NCBI RefSeq assembly: GCF_000143415.4
Contig: NW_003314332.1
Span: 57,667-121,666 of the forward strand
DNA: 64,000 nucleotides
From: Selaginella moellendorffii
Lineage: Eukaryota; Streptophyta; Lycopodiopsida; Selaginellales; Selaginellaceae
Reading direction: 5' to 3'
Below, one piece after another: positions 11,590-23,638 of this stretch (its first letter is position 1; every line of letters begins with the position of its first letter). The notes under the pieces are model-generated. The model saw nothing but the letters and a program-made list of their open reading frames with translations. It was not told the origin of the DNA and ran no database searches. The position numbers and the translations under genes were made by a program.

Positions 11590-11856
11590 TGAGGATGGGT
11601 CTGAATACGAGGTTTGATTCCAAGATTTCACGGTCTAAATTCTACTATCTGGTCGACTGGAAGGGTTATGGACCTGAGGAACGCACTTGGGAACCTACGG
11701 ACAACCTAATTCATTCTCCTGACCTTGTTCATGACTTCCACCATTGCTATCCTTCTCGTCCCAGTCCTCATTCTTTTTCTCCATCTCCCATCCCTTACCG
11801 CTCATCTCATCCTCCTCTTCGTTCTTGTTCATGTCCTTGTTCCACTCGTTCTTGAG
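11590..11856 (+). pseudogene. Chromodomain tail of element A
   Basis: After a frame change, the integrase C-terminus reads [20 protein letters not shown] followed by [15 protein letters not shown], a clear chromodomain with its aromatic residues (Y, W, and the W of TWEP) and C-terminal helix. Chromodomains steer chromovirus integration to particular chromatin. The serine/proline-rich tail runs into the polypurine tract, as in vertebrate sushi elements where the tail overlaps the start of the 3' LTR. Confidence 0.85.
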
Positions 11857-11866
11857 GAGGGGGTGC
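11854..11866 (+). other. Polypurine tract of element A
   Basis: gaggagggggtgc directly precedes the 3' LTR and would prime plus-strand DNA synthesis. Confidence 0.8.
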
Positions 11867-12253
11867 TGTCAGGAATCCCCCAATTCTTGCCACATTCCTG
11901 ACTCTTGCTAGATTCCTGACCTGCAGACCACATTCCTGACTCTCGAGACATTTCTTTATTCCTGACTCTCGAGACACTTCTTTATTCCTGACTCTCTGAT
12001 TTCTTGTACGATTCCTGAGTCTCGAGCCACATTCCTGATGATGATGTGGCGCTTCCTCAACCTTAGCTATATGTAGGCTGTCCTCGATCCAAGAGTGGTG
12101 GAGCTTCATCAACCTATAGTATATATAGGTTAGCCTTGTTCCATTTCTTCATAATCTGAATCAACACCAGTCTAAGGCCTTTTCTTTGTTTCCACTAGCT
12201 TTTCTCTTTGTCTTTTGCATTTTCCAGTCTTGATCTTGTTGGGGGTCTTGACA
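11867..12253 (+). repeat. 3' LTR of element A
   Basis: It runs from TGTCAGGAATCC to GGTCTTGACA, 387 bp, followed by the duplicated target gaaag. Differences from the 5' LTR are mostly transitions. Confidence 0.93.
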
Positions 12254-12510
12254 GAAAGCATGCCAACATATCAAAGGTGCTCGATATTATGGACCGAGGT
12301 ATGTGCTTGGAAAGCAAACTAATTAAGCCTGTAATATAGGTGGTGAGAACAATAAAAGATTCGTACATGTTGATCTTATGACATGCCAAGTTAAACCTCA
12401 CAACTTGGTTTTGATCCTGTGGCTCCACAAGTGTCACTGGAACACAAATATATCACTCATCATTGTCTTGGAACTTCTCTTGGATACACCTCCAAAATCC
12501 CTTGAAGATC
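12254..12510 (-). pseudogene. ParB-like exon of gene copy 1 (decayed)
   Basis: Minus-strand reading with W-x-C-I-Q-E-K-F-Q-D and then RFNLACHKINMYESFIVLTT. It aligns with copy 2 at 39821-39992, which has WMKCINECFRDDP...ARLVIACHKIN just after the DGNHR motif. The similarity stops at about 12510, so the DGNHR part of copy 1 has been lost or displaced. Downstream the gene passes the target site of element A into 7226. At least one stop is present. Naming it ParB-like depends on the better preserved motif of copy 2. Confidence 0.45.
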
Positions 12511-12514
12511 TCTT

Positions 12515-15195
12515 TCCCGGCTCTTGATTAGGTTTGGTTTCTGTTTGTACATTTAGTTTGCTGAGTCTTCTCAACTTGAATGTCGAGGTAAGTTTCCTGA
12601 ATTTGTGTTTTGCCTAAGTGATCTTGAGTCAATTGTTGTTCTTCATAGATTGCAAAGTCAAGCTCTTGTGTCTTGAGTCTTCAATCGAGTTTTTTTTTCT
12701 TTCTTGATTCTTTCTGAGTTTCGTCTCGAGGTCACTTTCCTGAGTCTAGCTCAGGTAAGGTCTTGTATTTGAAAAATCGGATGGTGTAAGTAAGCATGAT
12801 TTTGTTTGTTGGAAGGAGGTCTGTTTTGTCATAAATTGATCGATTTAGCTATTCACTAGTAAATTTGGATACTGCTTGCCAACTTTGGGATCGAGCAAGT
12901 ATGCAAACGATTGCAATTCTTTTTAGTAGTCCAATCTTGAACAATTGTTTTAATCTCTTACAATGTGTTGGTTGTTTTGGAATGCAAGCTTTCACTATGA
13001 GCTTTTGTGTTTCCCAATCGTTAGTAAGATTTGAAAATGCTGAATACAATAGTGGCTGTATTTTTAATATCCTAATTTTTATATGTTTCTTGTCTCAAGT
13101 GACGTCCACACGTCAAAGTATGGATTCCAACAGATTCTTGTTGCTTTAAGCCTATGTGTGAAGCATATCTATCCAGCGCACTTTTCTCTATGGTCAATTT
13201 CGTGATTGTGCATTTCCCTGATGCCGTACTTGCTGGTTTTGTTCTACTTCCTCTATCATATAGCACGTTCTCTTGCACGATCCGAGTCGATTGCTTCGTG
13301 AACTTCCCATGGTATAGTCTTAATTAATATTCTTGCATTATAAGTTTGTAATCTTGACACAAAATCTCCTAAAATACTCCTTAAAATGTTGAGATTTCTT
13401 GGATGCACTCTTCCTTGTTGGTTGCGAGTGATATGTATTTCTAAGCTGGGGTTTCGACGTTGGACCTCAGTGTCAAAGTTGAAGTTTGTTATTGTATTTA
13501 ATCTTGGCCCATTGTGATTCCATCTTAAATTTCTCCTCCTTTGATCTGTAATTCTTGAGCTTTCAAGATGTTCCCTTGAACTTGCCACAAGTTTAGATTC
13601 TTGTTGGTTTCTTGAACTCAAATTCCCAATTCAAATTTGTTGATTGCCTTGTTCTTGATTCCTTAATTCTCTAGCTATTCTTGTCTATTCTAAATGATGC
13701 CAATATGCTATAATGTATAGTTTGTTAAGAGTGCTTGTTAGTAGCGTTACACCTAGAGGACTTTGAAGAAGTAGATAAAGTAATTTTGCATTCTCTTCAA
13801 AATTTCTAAATCTAAGTGTGTCAACAAATCAACGAACTTGTGGTTCAAAGGTTCCACACTCTATTGTTGCTAAAACTCTCGTCAAATTAGTGTTGAAAAC
13901 AAGTGTTAATGGTTGAAAAGTTTGATGTTTATGTATGCCTGGGAATTCAATAATTGTTTGTTGAAAGATGTGTCCGTGATACACCCAAGTCAGGGTTCTT
14001 CAAGTTGTAAAGAAATCGAAGTAAACATATTTTTCTTTCAACATTTCCTCATTTTCACATTCTTCCTATTTGCTAGTCAATTTGTAAAGAGTCGCAAAAG
14101 TGTTTCTTGAAGTTTTTGAAAGCAACCAAAGCTTTGTTTCTCTTCTTTTTCTAAACTATTGTTACTCTTTTTGGTGTTGTCTTCTTGGGTTATTTCTTCT
14201 CGTTTCTTTCTCTCTTCTACTATGGTATTTTCATCCCTGATTTGGAGTCTTGCTTTCACTTGCTTGCAAGTGTTGCATTGCCATTTTGGATAGCATTACT
14301 TGTATGGTTTTGCATAATTTCTGAAACCACACAAAAGGCAGTCCTTGTATTTTGTATAGTTTGTGTCTCCAAATGTGCAATTGTGTTTTTTTTCATTCTT
14401 CCTCCATCGCCAGCCGCTAGAATTATTCTTTGGTCGTTTCCTTGTTACAGATTCTTGAAATATTCGTTTTCTTCAACCTCTTGCTAAAAATGATTATGCT
14501 CACACTCTAAGTTTTCCACGACTTGGGTGGCTTCAATCTTCAAGTGTTCTTCATGTTTTCATGCTCATTAACACTTGCTTGCTCTAATTTCTTGTCAGAG
14601 ATTCTTCAAATATTCTAATGTGTAGAATATTCTTTGTGTTCAACCTCTCGCCAAGAGGCGGTTATTGAAGATGCTTAGACTTTCTGAGAAGTGGGCGATC
14701 ACTAGATGATCGTAGTTTTCAAATGCTTGGTCTCTAGCATGATTGCCATGCTTCTTACTATAGATTTTTGTTGGTTTTCTTCTTTTTCATTTTGTTTTCT
14801 TCTTCTTGTCTCTTTTCAATTTTTCCCTTGGTTCTTGATTTTGGCTTCTTTTATTAGTTGTGGCCAAGGCTTCCAGTCATTGTTCTTTAGGTGCTCTTCC
14901 CTTTGCCTATCCCACTGTGGTCACCAAAGTGAAAAACTACAAAATCACCTCTACAATGATCTTATGAATCCTCGCTAATATAATCTAGATCCAAACATAA
15001 AAAGGAAAAAAATACTTAGCCATGTATTGTTGTAAAGATGTTGATACTGAGATTGATCTACATCTCATAGCCTTGATCCCCAGAAGGCAGTGAGTAAGAT
15101 AAGTATGGAAGAGAAGAGTAGATGTTGAGCAAGTGGAAGTGTATGTTATTATGGCCAGAGATATAAAAGACAAAAAAGGGGATAAGTCTAGTGTG
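12515..15195. other. T-rich region, no gene recognised
   Basis: There are many short open frames but no domain. A diverged direct repeat of about 130 bp lies between 14440 and 14700, with shared motifs agattctt and caacctct. The region separates the broken ParB-like exon from the Mutator-like remnant and may be one or more old insertions; I could not find LTR ends. Confidence 0.5.
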
Positions 15196-15199
15196 TTAT

Positions 15200-18100
15200 C
15201 ACCAGCCTATATAACCACTACATGCCCAGTCATCCAAGTTAGGAATTTAGATCGGGAGAAATTTTGATCTTAATTCCTAACTTAAGAAATGCCTTTGTGC
15301 CAAAATCACGATGCAAAATGCATGTACCTCTCTAACTTTATTCCATTAGAGGCTATGATTTGCAACACCAGTATAGTTGCATACTCAAAGTTTCTTCTTT
15401 CCAGTATGGGTGAAGATAGACAACAATGGGATTTGCAAAATTTCAAGTAAAAAAAAATTCAAGTTTTTGAATCTCCAATAAAAGTGCCAAGATGCATTTT
15501 AATGAAAATGAATGTGAAGCAAGAGTTAGTCGTCATCCTCTCCTCCTCTTTTAGTTGAAGTGGAGAAAATCATACTAGTGCTAACACCGAATTCACCATC
15601 TCTATCTTCACTAATATTCAAAGCCATTAGTAATGCTTTCTAGTTTTAGTGCTTCTTAGTTGATGTGCACATATTTTTGTATAAGCTTGTGAGTGAGCTT
15701 CCATCCTTCTACAACGGCAACATTTTCTTCAAACTAGTAATATAGGTTCCAAATAAAAGGGGATGGAAACTAAGCAGAATATTCACAATTGGTGCAAAAT
15801 CAAGATCATACATTTCCAACATTTCAAAAGCATAGTGTTTATAGTTTATTGTGGTGGACATTTAGATTGCGTGCATGAAGCATGTAATCAAGATCACCAT
15901 TGCTATTGGATTCAAGTGTCAATTTTGTAAAAATGCTCCTTTATATAATGCCATTTGCGAGGCCAAAATGTACAACTTTCTTTCATAGGATGGAGTGGCT
16001 AGAAAAATTGTAATGGATATTGGCACACATATGCATCCAATGTTGGAAGGGATAGAAAGGAGTTCTCTTAACTATTTCAAAAATGTTGTGTAGGAAGAGA
16101 TTGTGAGAAACTCATCTACAACTTTGAAACATGTTTAAAAAACCATCTTTAAAGAATTTATTGTAAGCACCCTACTTAATTTAGGCTACCAAAAGACTCA
16201 ACTAAATGAGGCTAGCTTGCAAGACTTACTATGAAGCATACAACTTGCTACTAACATGAGAAGATACATTTGTTGTATTTTATATATTACAATAATATCT
16301 TTTTTCTTACATTATACTATTTAGGATAAAATCTTAGATATATGAATCTTGAGAAGGGAAGTTGCAATAAAAATTTGACTCCATCCTTGAACTGAAATGG
16401 ACCTATCCATACAAGTTCATCCACAAAAAATTATTTCTAAACCAAGTTGTGAATGAGAAAGAGTGCCCCTTTGTCTTCAAGATGTTTACAATAGGCCCTA
16501 CATTTAGTGTAAATCTTGTCTCCCAAATGGATATGTCTGGGTCTAGTGACCTTGCAAATGCATGGGTATATTTTGACCAATACGTATTAAATTGGACAAC
16601 CATGGGAGTTGATGTGCATTATCAAAGGTAATTTTTATTCTCATTATATTGAAATAGTTGTAATATTTGTGTTTTCACAGACTATGTTGTAATTTGACAT
16701 ATTTTGGAAGTCCCTCTCTAATATTGTGCTAAAGTGGATTTATAAACTTGTGAACTTTTGTGGTTTAATGGAAGATGGGGCTAATGCAAATTAAAATGGT
16801 GTCTGAGTAGTTTTTGGGAATGGTTAACCATTGGAAGGTCATAAAAAGACTTGAGAGTTATATTAGGGTCAGAGCTTAAACCAACATTACCACTTTATCA
16901 AGTTAAAGTTTCAATTAGTGTTTAAGGAGTTGTGCAAACAATAGCAAGTTACATCCTTTGAAGAAAAGTATGAGCTAAAGGCAAACAAAATCTGGATATG
17001 GTAGCTTGAAGATGGCCATGCAGACATAAATTGCATACCTCAACTTGAGTCATGGTTAGGGTGGTGGGAAGTTAGGATGTTCCAATAGGGACATCACTCT
17101 TTTTAAGTTGGTTTTTATTTTTTCTTCTTATTTTATTGCCTTTTAATATTGCATTTTCCATTAAGATAACCACTTGAGGACTTTCGCATATACTCCAATT
17201 ATGAATCTTTCTGAAAGTAACCACTGAAGCTAGTGTTCCCTTGAGGCAGAAAAAGGGAAGATAAGTCTATATAAAGCGTGTCTATCATATTTAATATGCA
17301 TTATAGAGTAATATTCAAAAGCATTAGCATTCGAGGAAGGAAGATACATAAGAACAAGGCCTTCTATTGAAATGTTATATGAAGAAAAAATTAACTCCAC
17401 CCACCCAAACAGTGGCAATTGCAATTGAAGTGGCCCGTGGCATATCTATAGAGTATGTTCCCCAGGCTTCTATTAGTGATATAAAAACTATTTACTTAAA
17501 GTGTCACTTTTCCTTTGTTGGTGAAGATGTTGGTATGGACCTTGGAGCAAAAATCTCTCACAAGCTTAATATTGAGTACCATTCTACTCCAAGACACTAC
17601 CTTTAGACCAAATCACTTCAAGTGGCTAATGAAAAGAGTGCATTACAACATGTTGAAATCGTTTACCATAATGTGGAGCCAAAACAATGGGCAATCCACC
17701 GAGTGTTAAAAAAATCCAATATAAAATGTATAGAGATGCTTTTGAAGGGCAAGTGTTAAGCTTGAATTTGTGGTGATAAATTTGCTTCTATTCCAGCCCT
17801 ATATTTCCATAGGAAATGAAAGCAAGTAAAATTTTTAAGATGGTGATGGCTATATTGTTATAACACCGATGTCAACCATATGAAGTGGCTTGAAGATACT
17901 ATAGTGACTAAATTTGATGTAATGCCTAAAGAATGGCCAGTTGCTAATAGAGTTGCACTCACCTCGAATGAAATTGAAAACCTTAAAAAATTTGGTTTCA
18001 ATCTTGAGAAGAGAATTGGAGATATGAGTGATAGAACCATCACTATTCCCACAAAGATGTATAGGAGGTCAGTAAAAAAAATATAAGGAAATTAAGTTTA

Positions 18101-18360
18101 TTAATACTATCTGCAAGCAAAAATAAGGTAAAATAAGTTTGGCTCAAATACTTGAGTGTGATATTCTCTCCATAAAGTACATCACTACACTTACAAAAGA
18201 GTATATAATCAAAACAAAAGGTGGAGAGTATATAATTGCCATTCAAGACTTTCCTTTTTACATATGTCTAGACTTTACTAAGCACGAGGAACATAGGAGC
18301 ATATGCTCCTTACAAGCATATGTATTACATTTCTATCAACACTTTACACCAAGATCCTAA
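15200..18360 (+). pseudogene. Mutator-like (SWIM-type) transposase remnant, copy 1
   Basis: Plus-strand decayed coding sequence collinear with the minus-strand copy at 33829-37200. Recognisable pieces are a stretch with FVFKMFTIGP and ANAWVYFDQYVLNWTTM (16449-16631), a segment corresponding to FxIDGARANWNG around 16720-16800, a piece with KEWPVANRVALTSNEIENL (17880-18080), and a degenerate zinc-binding SWIM tail at about 18240-18300. A 53-bp GT...AG intron (16628-16680) falls at the same position as a 55-bp one in the other copy. The segment order matches plant transposases that end in a SWIM zinc finger. Many stops and shifts; no activity possible. No terminal repeats were identified with certainty. 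Confidence 0.55.
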
Positions 18361-21300
18361 AGTCGACATTTATATATATACTATGCAAGCCGTATTATTG
18401 CTGAATTACAGAAACCTTTTGGAGCTAACTAGATTTTTCAAAACAATCAATGTTTTTTCTCTATTAATAATATAAATATATTATACTTTATATAATTAAT
18501 AGAAAAACATTTTTTCATTTCACTTTTCATTTTATATACTTGTGAGTGTTTTTATTGCAATATTACCCATAGTATTTGTGTGTCTCCATTTCTATTTTTA
18601 CCATCTTAAAAATATTTCATGGAAGTCTTTTGGGTGCGTGATATCGTAGTGTATCATGAGATCGTCATATTAATCATTGTCATTGTTTCCATCGAAAGCC
18701 AAAAAATATATAAAGCATTTTTTGAAAGTCACAAAATTACAATTTTCTAAAATAAATAGGAGGGCATTTTTTTCACCCAATTTGTTGCACCCTTTATCAT
18801 TGAGCTTATCTCTAACTGATGATCATTATGCTCACTATCCTTTCTTTCTTTCTTTTGTATAGTTTGGTTATATTGTGCAATGGGATAACTATTATAACTC
18901 TTAACCTTGAATTCTGGGAAAAAATTGTAAGAGTTAAAATTACCAACACTAGAACCCACAAACATTTGTATGTATTTCTCTCTTTTTGAATGAGAGTGTG
19001 AGTGAAGGTCCATAAATTATAGACACTATACTATATGACAAACCCCTCAAAAATATATTCTAGAAAATAATCAAGTCTCTCTTTTATATGTAACAAGTTT
19101 ACACCTTCAAACAATTATATATCCATACATAAAAATTTATTTAAAATTTAATAATTTTAAAATTATAAAAAACTTGACATTGACTAGTTAGAAAACATAG
19201 AGTAAAAATTTAAGGAAGTGACAAGGATACTTTTTATGCAAACATCTTTTTATCTATATAATATATAGAGAGTTATAAAATTATTAAGTTTGCTATAACC
19301 TTAATATTTTTTTATAATGTTTATATTAAAGTACAATTGAAAATTGAGCTCAACTCATAAGCTAAATTCTTCAAATTGTGAGCTGAAGAATAGTCTAGAC
19401 TCTTGAAGTTTTGTTGTACTACTTTTTAAAAGCATAGACCATTCTTAAGCTCATGAGCTGAAGAGTTAAACTTGTGAGTTAAGCTCAATTTTCAATTTTA
19501 TTTTAATGCAAACATTATAAACTTTAAAATAATAAGGTTATGGTGAATCTAATAATTTCATAACTCTCTACACATTATATAGATAAAAATGTTCTAAAGG
19601 ACACTTCTTATTCTAAAAATTTAAATATTAATTATATGCCATAATAGGGATATTTGTTAGAATATAAAATAAAATATTTGCAGAAAAATATTTTTATCAC
19701 TTCCTTAAATCTGTACTTTATGATTTTTTTCTAGTAAAGGTCAAGTTTGTCAGAATTAAAAATTATTAAATTTGAAATAAATTCTATATAAGGCCATATA
19801 ACCATTTGAAATGAAAAAAAACCATTGATGTAAGCTCATTACAAATAAAGAGAGGTTTGGTTCTTCTCTAGAATACATTCTTGAGGGGTTTATCATAATA
19901 TAGTATTTAAAATTTATAGATCTTCACTCACACTCTCATTTGAAGAGAAGGAAATCACACAAATGTTTATGGGTTTTCATATTGGTAATTTTAAATCTTG
20001 TAATCTTTCTTCTCAAAGTAATAATCAAGGGCTATAAATTGCAATAGTTATCCTATTACACAGTACAACCAAACCATACAAAAGAAAGAGAAAAAGGATA
20101 ATGAGGATAGTGATAACAAGTTGGAGATAAAGGCAATAAGAAAAGGTGTAATAAATTAGATAAAAAATACTCTCTTACTTATTCTAGAAAATTATAATTC
20201 TATGACTTTCAAAAAATGCCTTATATGTTTTCTTGGAAACAATGGTGACAATCACTATGATGGTATATATGCTCTCGCAACACACTACAGTATCACACAC
20301 CCAAAAGACTACTATGAAATATTTTTTGAGATGGTGAAAAGAGAAATGGAGACATATGAGTATTATAAGTAATATTGCAAAAAAGAACACTCACAAATAT
20401 ATCAAATGAAAAGTATATTTTGTTATTAATTATATAAAGTATAATAAATTTATATTATTGATAGAGAATAAACATTAATAGACTTGGAAAATCTAATTAG
20501 CTTCAAAAGTCTTTTGCAATTTAGCAATAATAAGGCTTACCTAGTATGTATGAATATAAGGAGTATATTCATTTCTATATTCCTCACATTTCATAAAGTC
20601 TGGATATATGCAAAAAGGAAAGTCTTGAATGGAAATTATGTACTCTTTTGTAAGTGTAGTGATGTACTTTATGGGAAAAATTATCACACTCAAGCATTTG
20701 AGCTAAAACTTATTTTACCTTACTTTTGCTTGGAAATGATACTAATAAATTTATTTGCCTCCCTTTTTTTTGTTAACCTCTTCTGCATCTTTATAGGAAT
20801 AATGCTAGTTCTGTCACTCATGTCTCCAACTCTTCTCCTTTCAAGATTGAAATTAGATCTCTTAAGGTTTTCAATCTCATCTGAAGTGAGCACAACCTTA
20901 TTAGTAACTAGCCATTCTTTAAGTATTATATCAGATTTTGTCACTATAATGTCTTCATGCTTCTTTATAAGGTTAGCATCAGTGTTGTAGCAATACAATT
21001 AATACCATTTAAAAAACCTTACTTGCTTTTTTTTCTCTATGGAAACATGGGGCTAAAATAGAAGTAGATTTGTTACCATAGATCTAGGCCTAACATTTAC
21101 CCCTTGAAAGCACCCCACACTTTAAATTAGATTTTGTTGGCATACAATGGATTGTTCATTGCTTCAACTTCATGTTATGGTAAGTGATTTCAACCTATTA
21201 TGATGCACTCTCTTCATCAAGCACTTGAGGTGGTTCAGTTTAGGGGTGTTGTCTTGGAGTAGAATAGTATTCAACATCAGGCCTGTGAAAGTTTTTTGCT

Positions 21301-21460
21301 CCAAGGTCTATACGAACATCTTCACTAGCAAAGGAAAAACAACACTTTGAGTAAACGGTTTTCATATCACTAATAGAAGCTCAGGAGTGTACTTTATAAA
21401 TGTGCTGTAGACCATTTCCTCCACTACAGTTGCCATTGTTTGTGCAAGTTGAGTCTAGTT
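17390..21460. repeat. Large imperfect palindrome, arms about 2 kb
   Basis: The left arm (about 17390-19403) and right arm (about 19427-21460) are inverted copies. Checkpoints that pair: 17466-17480 with 21365-21380, about 18960-19070 with 19863-19943, and 19342-19350 with 19482-19490. All give a centre at about 19416-19423, with a loop of about 25 bp. The outer parts carry the transposase remnants facing inwards. The inner 750 bp is an AT-rich foldback-like unit whose right half recurs at 34995-35405. Confidence 0.75.
19950..21460 (-). pseudogene. Inverted second copy of the SWIM-type transposase 3' part
   Basis: Minus-strand mirror of 17390-18900. The best piece (20720-20998) reads DIILKEWLVTNKVVLTSDEI followed by ENLKRSNFNLERR, matching the KEWPVANRVALTSNEIENL segment of the left arm. 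Upstream on the same strand lies the counterpart of the 17466 segment. Only the C-terminal half is present and it is full of stops. Confidence 0.55.
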
Positions 21461-21469
21461 TTGCCATTA

Positions 21470-22585
21470 ATTGCAATAACAATCCACAAGCACAAAGCAC
21501 TACAACACCACAACTACTAGCTTTAACATCCATAGTCCCTTCCACTACCTTTCATCACCATCCACACCTTTCTCTCACACAAATCTTGGGCACACATTTC
21601 CCTCATCCTTCCATTGCAAACTTGGGTGACTTAAGGAACTTTTTGGAGGCTCAAGAACCCATAAGGCTATGATCTAGATGAGCATTTCCTTCCTCTTGCT
21701 TTGGTTCTTATTCCCTTCTTTGTGTTTCTCTTTCCACAAATCACTTCTTCACACCTTTCACATCATTCTCTTTGGTTTACACACCACAATTCTTTAAGCA
21801 ATTTACCACTAAATAGAAAGCTTTTGTTGACTTGAATTGTGATGTCGCACCATCACTACCCAATGACAATAGATGACACACAACACGGTGCCACTTTTGT
21901 TCAACACTGCCTCAAGCTTCATCATGAATGGCTTTGAGATCAAGGTGGAAGTGAACTTCTTTATAGACAATGGAAACTCCATACACCACTTTCCTTTTAT
22001 ATGTAAATGAACAATTATGCTCACTTGTTCATCCACCCAGTGCCTAGACAGAACCTTATTTTGTTTGTGGATAGTGAAGTTCTTAGAGAAATCCATCATG
22101 GAGACCATTACACATTAAGAAACATAGCCAAGCATTGATCTAACTTTGATTTTGCTACTTTGCTTCAAACTTGTAGATGATAAAGCCTTAGTGTTATGAT
22201 CCCCAATCATGTTACATATCATCAAGCTTCCTTAAGAGGAGAAAAGAGGACATGTCCTTCTAAAGGGGGAATGGAAAGAAAGGGAGGGAAGAAGGGAAAA
22301 AGAGAAGAGCCCAAAAAATGAGCAAAACCTAACCACATACCATATGCTCCCACCATATAATCAATCCCATGCTTATATAGAATAACTTATAAATCTCCCT
22401 TGAAAGATACAACTCTATCCTTAGAGTGGAGGGCTCCCACTCAGACAGATGTCGAAGATCATCAAACTCCTATTGAATGACCCAGGAGTCTACCTCATTT
22501 CTTGTACCCAACCGTCAGATCAGGTATTGGGGAAGACTTTGGCAACAGAGTTGTTGGATATCAACTTGTAGCACCCCTAGGATGA
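21470..22585. other. Unassigned region with weak minus-strand coding look
   Basis: A 99-codon minus-strand frame at 21809-22108 has no motif I recognise. It lies downstream of the integrase scrap at 22590-23040 on the same strand, so it may be the 3' part or LTR of that dead element. Nothing else is visible. Confidence 0.35.
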
Positions 22586-22589
22586 GCAA

Positions 22590-23040
22590 CTATTGAGTAC
22601 TTTTGGAGGTGGAAGGATTATGATGAAGATTAAGCTCAGACACATGGAAGATGTTGTGGATATGGCATCCCAATGGCAACTCCACCTGAAAAGAAACATT
22701 GTTAGTCTTGTCCAGCACACAAAAAGGGCCAAAGAATTGCAGATGGACCTTCATTCATGCCATTGCACAATGTCCCAAAGTGTAATGGTGTGGCTTGAAG
22801 AAAATGTAGACCAAGTCTCCCATAGAGAATGTCTAAAAAGATCTGTACTTGTCCACCTCGAACTTCATGATCACTTGACCAGATTCCAAATATAGAGTGA
22901 TCAATTTATAAACCACTTTAAGAGTGACCAAGTGCTGACAAACTGATAGAATGGAGTTGGGAACTTCATCAACTCTTGCTCATACAAGGCCGAGTGTGTA
23001 CTTCTTAAGGGCATTTAAGCCTGGCAAACTAGCAGCATAG
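22590..23040 (-). pseudogene. Ty3/gypsy integrase C-terminal fragment
   Basis: Minus-strand reading contains GDLVYIFFKPHHYTLGH, then FFGPFCVLDKTNNVSFQVEL and IHNIFHVSEL. These are the plant gypsy integrase C-terminal motifs (GDxVYLKLQPY, FYGPYxVL, YxLELP, IHPVFHVSxL). One stop interrupts it and the core domain is not recognisable. It is not related to the other elements of the window closely enough to assign. Confidence 0.6.
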
Positions 23041-23638
23041 CAGCCACATCAAGAATATTTATAGGATATTCTTTTTATAATATGTAAATAACAAAAACTT
23101 TTACAAAATACTATTATTTAGAAGAACAATGCATAGGAAGGACTTTCATTATTTTAAATATATCTCATTTTACACATTGATGATATTGCATGCTTGTTTC
23201 CTTGACAAAGTTGCTTGCACAATCCTCATGTTTATAGAATCCACTTTCTACCAATTGAGATGCAAGTAAATTGGATGTTTATAGCACTGGATATAGCAAT
23301 TGCTTAAGCCTTTCTAAAAGTCTGAACACACAAAAAAAATTTTCCATTCCTATAGTTACCTTATAATGGTTCCCCTTATTATTTAGAACTACTTCTTCTT
23401 TAACTCTAGTATTGTATATGTCGACATTTTCAATGGTTGCTTGCATAATAAGTGTGATGTGCAATCTTGTCTAAAAATTTAATGTAAAAACTTTCCTTGG
23501 TTGAATTGGAATTCCATGTCCTATAGTTGGAATCTTGTTGTCAAAGATAGGGTTTCTTGTGGTTGGAGTCTTTTTGTCAGAGAAAAGAGTGCTTGTTCAT
23601 AAGAAAATTAATTACTAGTATTATAAATATTATATTAC

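Larger units (their letters stand above)
7232..12253 (+). mobile_element. Element A: Tf1/sushi-like Ty3/gypsy chromovirus
   Basis: This is a complete LTR retrotransposon of 5,022 bp flanked by the 5-bp duplication gaaag (7227-7231 and 12254-12258). Both LTRs are 387 bp, with about 33 differences between them (roughly 91% identical), so it is an old insertion. The order is gag, protease, RT, (RNase H deleted), integrase, chromodomain. The wording of many segments matches the Tf1/sushi group of fungi and vertebrates rather than the usual plant Tekay, CRM, Reina or Galadriel chromoviruses. Examples are KLSPAEKQRR...NLCLY in Gag, [20 protein letters not shown] in RT and [17 protein letters not shown] in the chromodomain. 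Frame changes, stops and the RNase H deletion make it non-functional. It was inserted in the ParB-like gene. Confidence 0.9.
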
